NCBI GenBank assembly: GCA_025450095.1
Contig: JANWID010000075.1
Coordinates: 1 to 12,864, forward strand
Origin: Bacteroidia bacterium
GTDB lineage: Bacteria; Bacteroidota; Bacteroidia; AKYH767-A; OLB10
Reading direction: 5' to 3'
Length of the DNA: 12,864 nt
Below are positions 1-6,470 of the stretch, piece after piece; positions within the stretch are counted from its first letter, which is position 1, and every line of letters begins with the position of its first letter. A program made the position numbers and the translations under genes. The notes under the pieces are model-generated. The model did not search any database. It was not told the origin of the DNA and saw nothing but the letters and a program-made list of their open reading frames with translations.

Positions 1-428
1 ACAACGTTGCCCGTGTGTTGGTTAAAGATGGCGCATGGACCGTACAGTGCCTGACCCGCAGTTCCGTTAACAGTGAGAAAGAGGATCTTGCTATGGCGAT
101 ACGCTCAGCATTTGAATCTGCAGGTGGGATTGTTACGGAAAGCGGAGCATATCCCGGTTGGGAACCCAAACCGGATGCTCCAATCGTAAAGCTCATGAGC
201 GATTTGTACAAGGAAATGTTCAAAGATGAAGCTAACGTGGATGCCATACATGCAGGACTCGAATGCGGCATCATCGGAGCCAATTATCCGAATATGCAGA
301 TGATCTCTTTCGGACCGAATATTTACGGAGCTCATTCACCCGATGAACGTGTTCAGATCAGCTCCGTGCAGAAATTCTGGAAATACTTTCTTGAAACATT
401 AAAAAAAATACCTGAAAAGGCAGCTTGA
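1..428 (+). CDS. pepD: Cytosol non-specific dipeptidase (PepD-like, M20 family), C-terminal part
   Basis: The gene enters from the left edge; the reading frame starts at base 3 and runs to TGA at 426-428, giving about 141 C-terminal residues. The segment contains HAGLECG, then a PNM-x-MISFGP stretch and GAHSPDE, a run characteristic of the C-terminal catalytic domain of PepD (aminoacyl-histidine dipeptidase). The His of HSPDE (codon 333-335) corresponds to the conserved late zinc-ligand His of that family. PepD is a cytoplasmic metallopeptidase that hydrolyses a broad range of dipeptides. The N-terminal catalytic half, with the other metal ligands, lies outside the window, so integrity cannot be judged. 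It ends 23 bp before the next gene on the same strand, so read-through is possible, but the two functions look unrelated. Confidence 0.9.
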   Translation, partial: NVARVLVKDGAWTVQCLTRSSVNSEKEDLAMAIRSAFESAGGIVTESGAYPGWEPKPDAPIVKLMSDLYKEMFKDEANVDAIHAGLECGIIGANYPNMQMISFGPNIYGAHSPDERVQISSVQKFWKYFLETLKKIPEKAA

Positions 429-451
429 ATTTTTAAGCACTTTTATAAATC

Positions 452-1855
452 ATGAACCTTTCTCCTCAGATCCGCCGGTTATTTCACGACATCCGGTTCT
501 GGATCATTTTTTTTATGATCATACGATTGTATGGTATCACCAATCCACCACTCGAAATAAGTCATAACTGGCGACAATCGCTGACCAGCATGATCTCCAG
601 GAATTTTTGTGAAGATGGACTTGATTTATTCCATCCGAAAATCGATATGGCGGGTAATGACTCTGGCATCATCGGATCGGAATTTCCATTTTTTAATTTC
701 GGAATTTACCTTATTGCAAAATTATTTGGTTACGCACATTGGTACGGTCGTTTGATTAACCTCCTGGTTTCAAGCCTGGGTATATGGTACTTTTATAAAT
801 TAATCAGGAAACTATTTAATGAAAGGGTAGCATTTAATTCGTCGATCCTTCTCCTGGTATCCATTTGGTTTGCTTTTTCAAGGAAGACAATGCCAGACAC
901 CTTTAGTGTTTCACTTTCAATTATTGGTTTATATTTTCTCGTGGAATATTTTGAGAATGGAATACCTGCAAAGCTTTTGCTATACGGTTTGTTTTGTCTG
1001 ATGGGATTTCTCTGCAAACTTCCGGCGATTTACCTGTTGGGATTACTTATAGTTCCTTTTGTAATTCAGGGCATCAGCAGGAACAGGTTCATTTATGCTT
1101 CTGTTGTAACAATAGCTATCGTTTTCATTACATACCTGTGGTATTTTTATCACGTTCCGGAAATCATCGCCAATAATGGTTTCCGGTTATTTTCTCCAAG
1201 ATCATTCAGTGAAGGAGCAAATGAAATTGCAGGGCTTCTGCCGGAACTATCCGAAAAGTTTTATTTCAGCGCCCTTTGTTCATATGTGGCTTTTGGTTGT
1301 GTGCTATGGGGAATTGCAATTCTATTTAAATCCCGTAATGTTCCTGTGATCACCGGTATTATAAGTATTTCTCTGATATTCCTGTTATTTATAATCAAGA
1401 CCGGATCAGTTTTCCCGCTGCATAATTATTACATCATTCCTTTTGTTCCTGTTATGGCGTTTATTGCTGGTTATGGAATTTCCAGCATGCCCGGTAATTG
1501 GCGGATTATATTGTTAGTCCTGATTGCAGTTGAAGGTATCGCAAACCAGCAACATGACTTTTTCATAAAGGATTCAGAAAAATATAAATTGAATCTTGAA
1601 TCCATTATGAATAACCATGTAGGTAAAAATGATCTGATTGTAATTAATGGTGATCTATCTCCACAGCAAATGTATCTTTCACACCGGAAAGGGTGGATCA
1701 TTTTTTCGGATCAGCTTTCAACTAATGCTTTCGTGGATTCACTTTCCCGCGAAGGCGCGAAATACCTGGTAGTGGATAAACACAAATTCACTGGGTCATA
1801 TAAAGGAATGATCATATTCAGCGATGCTGACTACGATGTTTTCAGCTTACAATAA
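452..1855 (+). CDS. ArnT/PMT-like integral membrane glycosyltransferase (GT39-type, GT-C fold)
   Basis: This 467-residue protein is mostly hydrophobic, with about 10-12 membrane segments between residues 13 and 365 and a soluble C-terminal tail (about 370-467). After the first membrane helix comes PPLEISHNWRQ, in the place where GT-C enzymes of the PMT/ArnT type carry their first periplasmic loop. A GSEFPFFNF and HWYGRLINL stretch follows, then SRKTMPDTFS. I associate this order with Bacteroidota proteins annotated as glycosyltransferase family 39. Such enzymes use polyprenyl-phosphate sugars and transfer the sugar on the outer face of the inner membrane; the acceptor cannot be told from the sequence. 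The start is ATG at 452 with no clear Shine-Dalgarno, as is usual in this phylum. It converges on the GH16 gene with 8 bp between stop codons. The acidic catalytic residue was not assigned. Confidence 0.75.
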   Translation: MNLSPQIRRLFHDIRFWIIFFMIIRLYGITNPPLEISHNWRQSLTSMISRNFCEDGLDLFHPKIDMAGNDSGIIGSEFPFFNFGIYLIAKLFGYAHWYGRLINLLVSSLGIWYFYKLIRKLFNERVAFNSSILLLVSIWFAFSRKTMPDTFSVSLSIIGLYFLVEYFENGIPAKLLLYGLFCLMGFLCKLPAIYLLGLLIVPFVIQGISRNRFIYASVVTIAIVFITYLWYFYHVPEIIANNGFRLFSPRSFSEGANEIAGLLPELSEKFYFSALCSYVAFGCVLWGIAILFKSRNVPVITGIISISLIFLLFIIKTGSVFPLHNYYIIPFVPVMAFIAGYGISSMPGNWRIILLVLIAVEGIANQQHDFFIKDSEKYKLNLESIMNNHVGKNDLIVINGDLSPQQMYLSHRKGWIIFSDQLSTNAFVDSLSREGAKYLVVDKHKFTGSYKGMIIFSDADYDVFSLQ

Positions 1856-1863
1856 CTGCGTTT

Positions 1864-3078
1864 CTAAAAGAGCTGTTCGATTTTTTTCCCGTTGATATTT
1901 ATTTTAATAAGTCCCGAACCCTCATTTGAAAATTCATGAAGTGTTCTGTTAGCATCGTTTGATGTATAAATTATTTTTCCGGTGCTGCTCGCAACTTCAA
2001 TAGAAAGATTATCCGGCTTGTCACCACTTACTTCGATAAAATAAGAATTGTTTTCATTCCGGGAAAAAAGAACAAAAGTGGAATTACCTTTTATATATTT
2101 TCTTTTCGATTCAGGTTTGCTGCCTTTCTTTAAAACTGCAATTGCCTCCTGTTTTTGCGGAACAGATGGTTCGAGCGTCTGCGATTTGGAATTTTTCTGC
2201 CCCTGCTGACCTAAATTCCACATCCTGATATAATCGATTTCGAAAGATGCAGGAAAGGAAGTGGTAGCGTCCGGTCCGGGACTAAACGGACCACCATCGC
2301 GTGACAACGCAATATCTGCAATCACCCACATTGGATTTTCGAAATTTCCCTTCCAGTATGCAACCGGCTGCCCGTTGAGATACCACTTAATATATTCACG
2401 CTGCCATTCAACTGAAATAACATTAAAGCCGCTGTTCCAATTGGAGGAAGTTGCAAGGTATGCTCCCCAGTCCGTTCGCAATAGACCCATTGTGGTTTTG
2501 TAGTTTTTACAACCTTTCGGACAATGAACATCCACATGCAAATCCTGGTTACGGCTGCCATTCATTTCGAAGATGTCGATCTCTTCATTCTCGTGACCAG
2601 CATAAAGCCAGAAAGCTGGCCAGAGTCCTTTACCCTGATCACTTCGAAATCGTATTTCATAAAAGCCATAATGATACTTTTTTTTTGAAAAGATCATTCC
2701 GCAGGTGTAATCGAAGTTCCTTAGATTATTCCCATAGTCGTTTCCGTTACATACCAGCCTGAATGTATCGGGTTCATAAGGAACAGCCCGTGCATGAATT
2801 TTTTCGGGCTTTGCAAAAAGACGGAGAATGCCATTTTGCTGTTCGCAATTTTTAAATTCGGTGTAGTAATGATTGTCCCGGCTGCAATACAGGTTCCGTC
2901 CCCACGGATAAGATCCCAGCCATTTGGTGGTATCAATTTCACTTCCCGAAAATTCATCACCCCAGGTATAATTCCAGGTAATCATGCGATCATCATAAAC
3001 CTGCCATAGTTTTTGGCCGGAAGATTCAAGGATCGAAAAGCAAACGAAAAGAAAAATAATAATTGTTCTCAACGACAT
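1864..3078 (-). CDS. Secreted glycoside hydrolase family 16 (laminarinase/beta-glucanase-like) with a divergent C-terminal sorting domain
   Basis: This 404-residue protein begins with a signal peptide (MSLRTIIIFLFVCFSILESSG). The GH16 domain spans roughly residues 36-290. It holds WGDEFSG near its start, WPAFWL at 153-158 and the family signature EIDIFE at 166-171, in which E166 is the expected nucleophile, D168 the assisting acid and E171 the acid/base. SFEIDYIRMW closes the domain. GH16 enzymes cleave beta-1,3 or mixed-linked glucans and galactans by a retaining mechanism; the exact substrate is not readable here. A charged linker (about 290-345) leads to a final 60 residues resembling a worn type A sorting domain (LSIEVASSTGKIIYTS, then GLIKININGKK) without the PNP motif. 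I chose ATG at 3078; an in-frame GTG at 3084 directly abuts the upstream stop codon. The 6-nt gap suggests one transcript with the upstream gene. Confidence 0.88.
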   Translation of the reverse strand: MSLRTIIIFLFVCFSILESSGQKLWQVYDDRMITWNYTWGDEFSGSEIDTTKWLGSYPWGRNLYCSRDNHYYTEFKNCEQQNGILRLFAKPEKIHARAVPYEPDTFRLVCNGNDYGNNLRNFDYTCGMIFSKKKYHYGFYEIRFRSDQGKGLWPAFWLYAGHENEEIDIFEMNGSRNQDLHVDVHCPKGCKNYKTTMGLLRTDWGAYLATSSNWNSGFNVISVEWQREYIKWYLNGQPVAYWKGNFENPMWVIADIALSRDGGPFSPGPDATTSFPASFEIDYIRMWNLGQQGQKNSKSQTLEPSVPQKQEAIAVLKKGSKPESKRKYIKGNSTFVLFSRNENNSYFIEVSGDKPDNLSIEVASSTGKIIYTSNDANRTLHEFSNEGSGLIKININGKKIEQLF

Positions 3079-3084
3079 GAGCAC

Positions 3085-4488
3085 TTAAAATTTTGTAATC
3101 CTGAAAGTGCCTGCCGCGCCATCATTGATGCGTACCAGGTAGGAGCCCGGCTTAAACGTGTCGCCAAAATAATAACCGCTTTGAGAAATATTTTTTTCAG
3201 AAAAAATTATTCTTCCACTAAGATCATATACCGATAAAGAAACCGGTTCACCGTTACCGGAAAATTCCAGCAGAAATCCGCTTGCAGAAACCGAAGGGTT
3301 TATTGAAACTGGAAGAACCGGGATTTCATTGACTGACGAAACCGTACAAAGTACTTCACCCTTGAAATAAGATTGTACAAATGCAGGAAGTCCCAGGCCG
3401 GAAGTAATGCCCATAAAATTCGGATCGAGGTCGAAGCCCATCGGATTAAAATTACAGGCTGCTCCTGCAGCGCCGGGGTTACCCACTACACCCAGAAATG
3501 GACTCCATGAAGAACACAGGTAAATTTTTTCATCCGGTGCCAGTTGTAATGCATAATAAAAAGTGGTTCCGGAAGTATTGTTCGAAATGACATTCAATGA
3601 GGCAAGGATCGTACTTTGATTTCCGGATGAAAGATCGAATTGCACCAGGTCGGCAAAACCAACGCCGGTATTGTAGCGTGTTACGTATAGCATATTTCCA
3701 TCCTGCGAAAATTCCACACCATAAACATGATCGCCTAACGGTATGGTGATAGGATTTGAAAAATTTCCGGTGGCGGGATCGAAATCGAGCACCTGCACCG
3801 TATCCAGGTAACCTATTGCAAGCGCCAGCTTAGTGCCGCAGGTATTGAACTTCATCTGGCCATACTTATTCTGCTCCAGTGCATCGATAGTGTGCACCAT
3901 TCCCGCGTTGCTGATAACAGGCATAGCAGACAGGCCAGCGGTTGTCACCAGGTATGAATAAAATGCATCTGTTCCCCAGTCGTGTACAGTAACCCAGGTG
4001 TTTTGTGTTCCCAACTGCTGCACTGCCGCCATCTTTTCAGTGACATTATTTTGAATGGGAACGTTTTTCAGTGTGACATCACCATTTCCCGATTGCAGGC
4101 TCATATCAACAACCGAATAACAAAAGCCATTGGTGCCGGTTGCTTCATCCAGCGTAAAAAGAAAATGGAGGTTGGGGTTACCGGGATGTGGAACCGCAAG
4201 TGCTGAAACCGTGGTGCTAACATTTCCAAATAGTCCGGAGCCGTTAGGCATTATTATACCATTTTTATCCCAGACAGATACACCGTCGGAATAAAAATTA
4301 AGGTTGCCCAGCGAATCATTCGAAACCGTAGAGCCTTCGGTTGTGGAAAGCATTCCCTGTACAGCTACAGGAGGAACCGGGTTAAAATTTATCCCGGCTA
4401 ACTGACCGAAATACCAGTTGTTGGCCTGCTTTTGAGCCTGGACACCTAACACGCCCAGCATAAACGAAATAAATAACAGCTTTTTCAT
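3085..4488 (-). CDS. Secreted propeller-like protein with type A (T9SS) sorting domain
   Basis: This protein has 467 residues, with a signal peptide ending VQAQ at about residue 19. The mature N-terminus NNWYFGQLAGINF, followed by TEGSTVSNDSLGNLNFYSDGVSVWDKNG, is a pattern I know from Bacteroidota surface proteins annotated only as sorting-domain or gliding-related. Repeated strand-turn units follow: LHFLFTLD, WVTVHDW, QVLDFDPATGNF, GVEFSQDGNMLYVTRY, LQLAPDEKIYLCSS. They suggest a beta-propeller over about residues 25-370. The last 75 residues (LSVYDLSGRIIFSE, then KPGSYLVRI) form a C-terminal sorting domain, although the usual PNP is replaced by INPSVSAS. The product should cross the outer membrane by the T9SS and be anchored or released. 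No enzymatic motif is visible. It is probably co-transcribed with the GH16 gene, so a glucan-binding or accessory role is possible but only inferred. Confidence 0.82.
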   Translation of the reverse strand: MKKLLFISFMLGVLGVQAQKQANNWYFGQLAGINFNPVPPVAVQGMLSTTEGSTVSNDSLGNLNFYSDGVSVWDKNGIIMPNGSGLFGNVSTTVSALAVPHPGNPNLHFLFTLDEATGTNGFCYSVVDMSLQSGNGDVTLKNVPIQNNVTEKMAAVQQLGTQNTWVTVHDWGTDAFYSYLVTTAGLSAMPVISNAGMVHTIDALEQNKYGQMKFNTCGTKLALAIGYLDTVQVLDFDPATGNFSNPITIPLGDHVYGVEFSQDGNMLYVTRYNTGVGFADLVQFDLSSGNQSTILASLNVISNNTSGTTFYYALQLAPDEKIYLCSSWSPFLGVVGNPGAAGAACNFNPMGFDLDPNFMGITSGLGLPAFVQSYFKGEVLCTVSSVNEIPVLPVSINPSVSASGFLLEFSGNGEPVSLSVYDLSGRIIFSEKNISQSGYYFGDTFKPGSYLVRINDGAAGTFRITKF

Positions 4489-4502
4489 AGGAATAATACT
4501 TA

Positions 4503-4529
4503 TCCCGAATATAGGTTAAAAATTCGGGA
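4503..4529 (-). promoter_or_regulatory. Inverted repeat in the leader of the minus-strand sorting-domain gene
   Basis: TCCCGAAT at 4503-4510 and ATTCGGGA at 4522-4529 are a perfect 8-bp inverted repeat around an 11-nt AT-rich loop. It lies 14 bp upstream of the ATG at 4488. It could be an operator or an RNA hairpin in the 5' leader. No function can be assigned from one copy. Confidence 0.4.
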
Positions 4530-4769
4530 AATAAAAATAATTGTAAGGCTAAGACCCGAGGTAAAGTAAAAAACTTGCGAAAACAGCTATGAACTAATGA
4601 ATATTAAAAATTTATACCGGAGAGTTTACTGTTATAAATTCGTTTCAATAATTTTCAGAATACGGGTAAATTTGTTATTTTTAATTAATAAAATACTTGA
4701 ATTTTTTGAAATAGGACGAATAGCTTTCATAATTTCTTTGGTTAAACGGTGATGATGTTTTTCATTCTG

Positions 4770-4791
4770 TCAATAATTATTAAATTATTGA
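4770..4791. repeat. AT-rich palindrome, possible operator
   Basis: TCAATAATT (4770-4778) and AATTATTGA (4783-4791) are perfect 9-bp inverted arms around ATTA. It lies about 60 bp upstream of the candidate promoter boxes for the paralogue pair, a position compatible with a dimeric regulator site. The surrounding DNA is so AT-rich that chance is a real alternative. Confidence 0.3.
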
Positions 4792-4850
4792 ATAAAATGT
4801 GCATTTTTCATAAGTTAAGGTTTAAACTCTGTCGTATTTCAACTACAACA

Positions 4851-4877
4851 TTGCCCTATTTATAAGTCGTATATTTG
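4851..4877 (+). promoter_or_regulatory. Candidate Bacteroidota-type promoter for the tandem paralogues
   Basis: TATATTTG at 4870-4877 matches the phylum's -7 consensus TAnnTTTG, and TTG at 4851-4853 can serve as the -33 element, though the 16-nt gap is a little short. Transcription would begin near 4885, leaving a leader of about 115 nt before the ATG at 4999. A second -7-like box, TATTTTTG, lies at 4887-4894 without a clear -33 partner. Confidence 0.35.
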
Positions 4878-4955
4878 AGCAAATTATATTTTTGAAACTG
4901 CCTACAATACCCAAAAATGTCTTTGTTTTCCTAATTTTATTGCGAGTATAAATTA

Positions 4956-4965
4956 GTTAGCGGAT
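4956..4965. repeat. Left copy of a 10-bp inverted repeat flanking the first paralogue
   Basis: GTTAGCGGAT at 4956-4965 is the exact reverse complement of ATCCGCTAAC at 6412-6421, so the two copies bracket the gene at 4999-6408. The left copy lies 33 bp before the start codon. Confidence 0.5.
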
Positions 4966-4998
4966 ATTTTAACCCTTAAAATATTAAATTTTGATCCT

Positions 4999-6408
4999 AT
5001 GAAAACCTTCACCTTATTTTTAAGTATTAATTTGATTTTTTCTATTTCAATACATGGTCAATGTACTGCAGATTACTCTTTCAGTGCAATTGACGACACT
5101 TTGACATTTACAAACCTGTCGGCTGTTTCAAATGCCCATTTCTATTGGAATTTCGGAGATGGATCTGGCTCAAACGATATTTCACCTATTCATATATTTC
5201 CTGATGATGGCAGTTACTTGGTAACACTTTATGGTTTGGATACAATATCCAACTGTGTAGATGTTGAAGAGAATTGGATTAATGTTATAAAGCCAGATAC
5301 ATTGGCATGTAACATTTTTTTTACCGACACAATTATTGGTACCTCACCTCAAACAACAAATCTTTCAACTAATTGTACGGGTTATAATCTGGGCTGTCAT
5401 GTTTTTGCGAACGCCCAAAACATTTGTAATGGGTTTGTTTGTTCAGGTTGGGATCCTGCTCTGTTCTTACACGGAATGCAAGCTACTAGTAACGATAGTA
5501 TATATGGTTATAGGATTTTCAATGCATATTATGAAACTTTCCCTATTGGTTATTCATCATCAGTTAACTATGAAAATTGCTCGGCAAATTTTGAAGTATT
5601 GATAGATTACCAGCCAAATGGCGCTCTTGTTACTTTAACTGCTATGAATAAATCAGGAAATAGCACCTTTATAATTACCGGATTCGGAAATCCTATTTAT
5701 TTAACCGGACCTGTTGTAACATTTCTATATCCATATATAACATATTCCAGAGTACGCCCTCACTTGATTTCACATACTAAGTCAGATCCAACAAATGGTT
5801 GTTCTTCTGTTACAAGCAGTCAATGTATTCTAACACATTACCCTTATTATACATGGCCACCAAATTGTGTAATCTCACAGCAACCACAGACACAATTTGT
5901 GATTGTGGGATCCAATGCTCAATTTATAATTGATGCACCTGCTAATGTATCTAAACAATGGCAGCAGGATGCCGGATTAGGTTTTATGAATCTTACTAAT
6001 GCTGGGCCATACAGTGGTGTTAATACTGATACCTTGACAATCTCTAACGTACAATTGACGATGAATAACTTTCTTTACCGATGCATACTCGCTGATAGTA
6101 GCGGGAATGGCTGTCATAATACCAGTAATCCAGCGAATCTTTATGTTTCAATAACTGGTTTAAATGAGGTTTTTCAAATCGAATTGAAAATATATCCAAA
6201 TCCAGTCAATGGTATGCTAAATTTATCAGTCCCAATAAAATTAAATGCTGCTTCAATAAAAGTATACAATTTGTTGGGTATGGAAGTATTTTCTACTCAA
6301 CTTGAAAATGATCATGAATTGGATGTGACATTATTAAATAGTGGAATGTATGTTTTGGAATTGGAACAAGATAATTATGTAGGCCGATCCACATTTATCA
6401 AGAATTAA
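4999..6408 (+). CDS. Secreted PKD / Ig-like protein with T9SS sorting domain (tandem paralogue A)
   Basis: This protein has 469 residues. A signal peptide covers about 1-20 (MKTFTLFLSINLIFSISIHG). A PKD domain spans about 22-97, with YWNFGDGSGSN followed by HIFPDDGSYLVTLY. Residues 98-292 form a region I do not recognise, rich in Asn, Ser, Thr and Tyr, with Cys at 104, 126, 133, 143, 148, 194, 268, 276 and 290. An Ig-like domain covers about 293-384 (ISQQPQTQFV, KQWQQD, DTLTISNVQ, FLYRC). The type A sorting domain starts at KIYPNP (397-402) and runs to the end. Likely fate: export by Sec and T9SS to the cell surface or medium; adhesion or matrix function is inferred from the architecture, as no catalytic motif is visible. 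It is 62 bp from paralogue B, so the two are probably one operon. Confidence 0.85.
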   Translation: MKTFTLFLSINLIFSISIHGQCTADYSFSAIDDTLTFTNLSAVSNAHFYWNFGDGSGSNDISPIHIFPDDGSYLVTLYGLDTISNCVDVEENWINVIKPDTLACNIFFTDTIIGTSPQTTNLSTNCTGYNLGCHVFANAQNICNGFVCSGWDPALFLHGMQATSNDSIYGYRIFNAYYETFPIGYSSSVNYENCSANFEVLIDYQPNGALVTLTAMNKSGNSTFIITGFGNPIYLTGPVVTFLYPYITYSRVRPHLISHTKSDPTNGCSSVTSSQCILTHYPYYTWPPNCVISQQPQTQFVIVGSNAQFIIDAPANVSKQWQQDAGLGFMNLTNAGPYSGVNTDTLTISNVQLTMNNFLYRCILADSSGNGCHNTSNPANLYVSITGLNEVFQIELKIYPNPVNGMLNLSVPIKLNAASIKVYNLLGMEVFSTQLENDHELDVTLLNSGMYVLELEQDNYVGRSTFIKN

Positions 6409-6411
6409 AAC

Positions 6412-6421
6412 ATCCGCTAAC
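6412..6421. repeat. Right copy of the 10-bp inverted repeat, between the paralogues
   Basis: ATCCGCTAAC starts 4 bp after the stop codon of paralogue A and continues into AGGCGGTTG; CCGC (6414-6417) and GCGG (6424-6427) could form a very short hairpin. A related CTAACAGCCG follows the stop of paralogue B at about 7888. The rest of this 62-bp gap is an A/T run leading to the next ATG. Confidence 0.45.
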
Positions 6422-6470
6422 AGGCGGTTGACCACAAGAATAGTTTTAATTTAATTTAAATTTAAACAAT

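Larger units (their letters stand above)
4489..4998. other. AT-rich divergent intergenic region (about 510 bp), no gene seen
   Basis: The stretch separates the minus-strand GH16 unit from the plus-strand paralogue pair and must carry promoters for both. It is very AT-rich, with stops in all frames and no plausible gene or RNA. Contents worth noting are the inverted repeat at 4503-4529, a near-perfect palindrome at 4770-4791, a promoter-like pair of boxes at 4851-4877, and GTTAGCGGAT at 4956-4965, which recurs inverted after the next gene. Confidence 0.6.

Noticed and set aside
1847..1890. Shared terminator between the converging glycosyltransferase and GH16 genes
   Set aside because: A T-run lies near 1879, but no convincing GC-rich stem precedes it on either strand.
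4609..4640. Inverted repeat AATTTATA / TATAAATT with a 16-nt spacer
   Set aside because: All A/T arms in very AT-rich DNA with a long spacer; easily expected by chance.
6412..6470. Integron attC site after paralogue A
   Set aside because: The 5' end resembles attC (CTAACAGGCGGTTG), but there is no complementary arm or GTTRRRY core before the next gene. It is kept only as an inverted-repeat observation.
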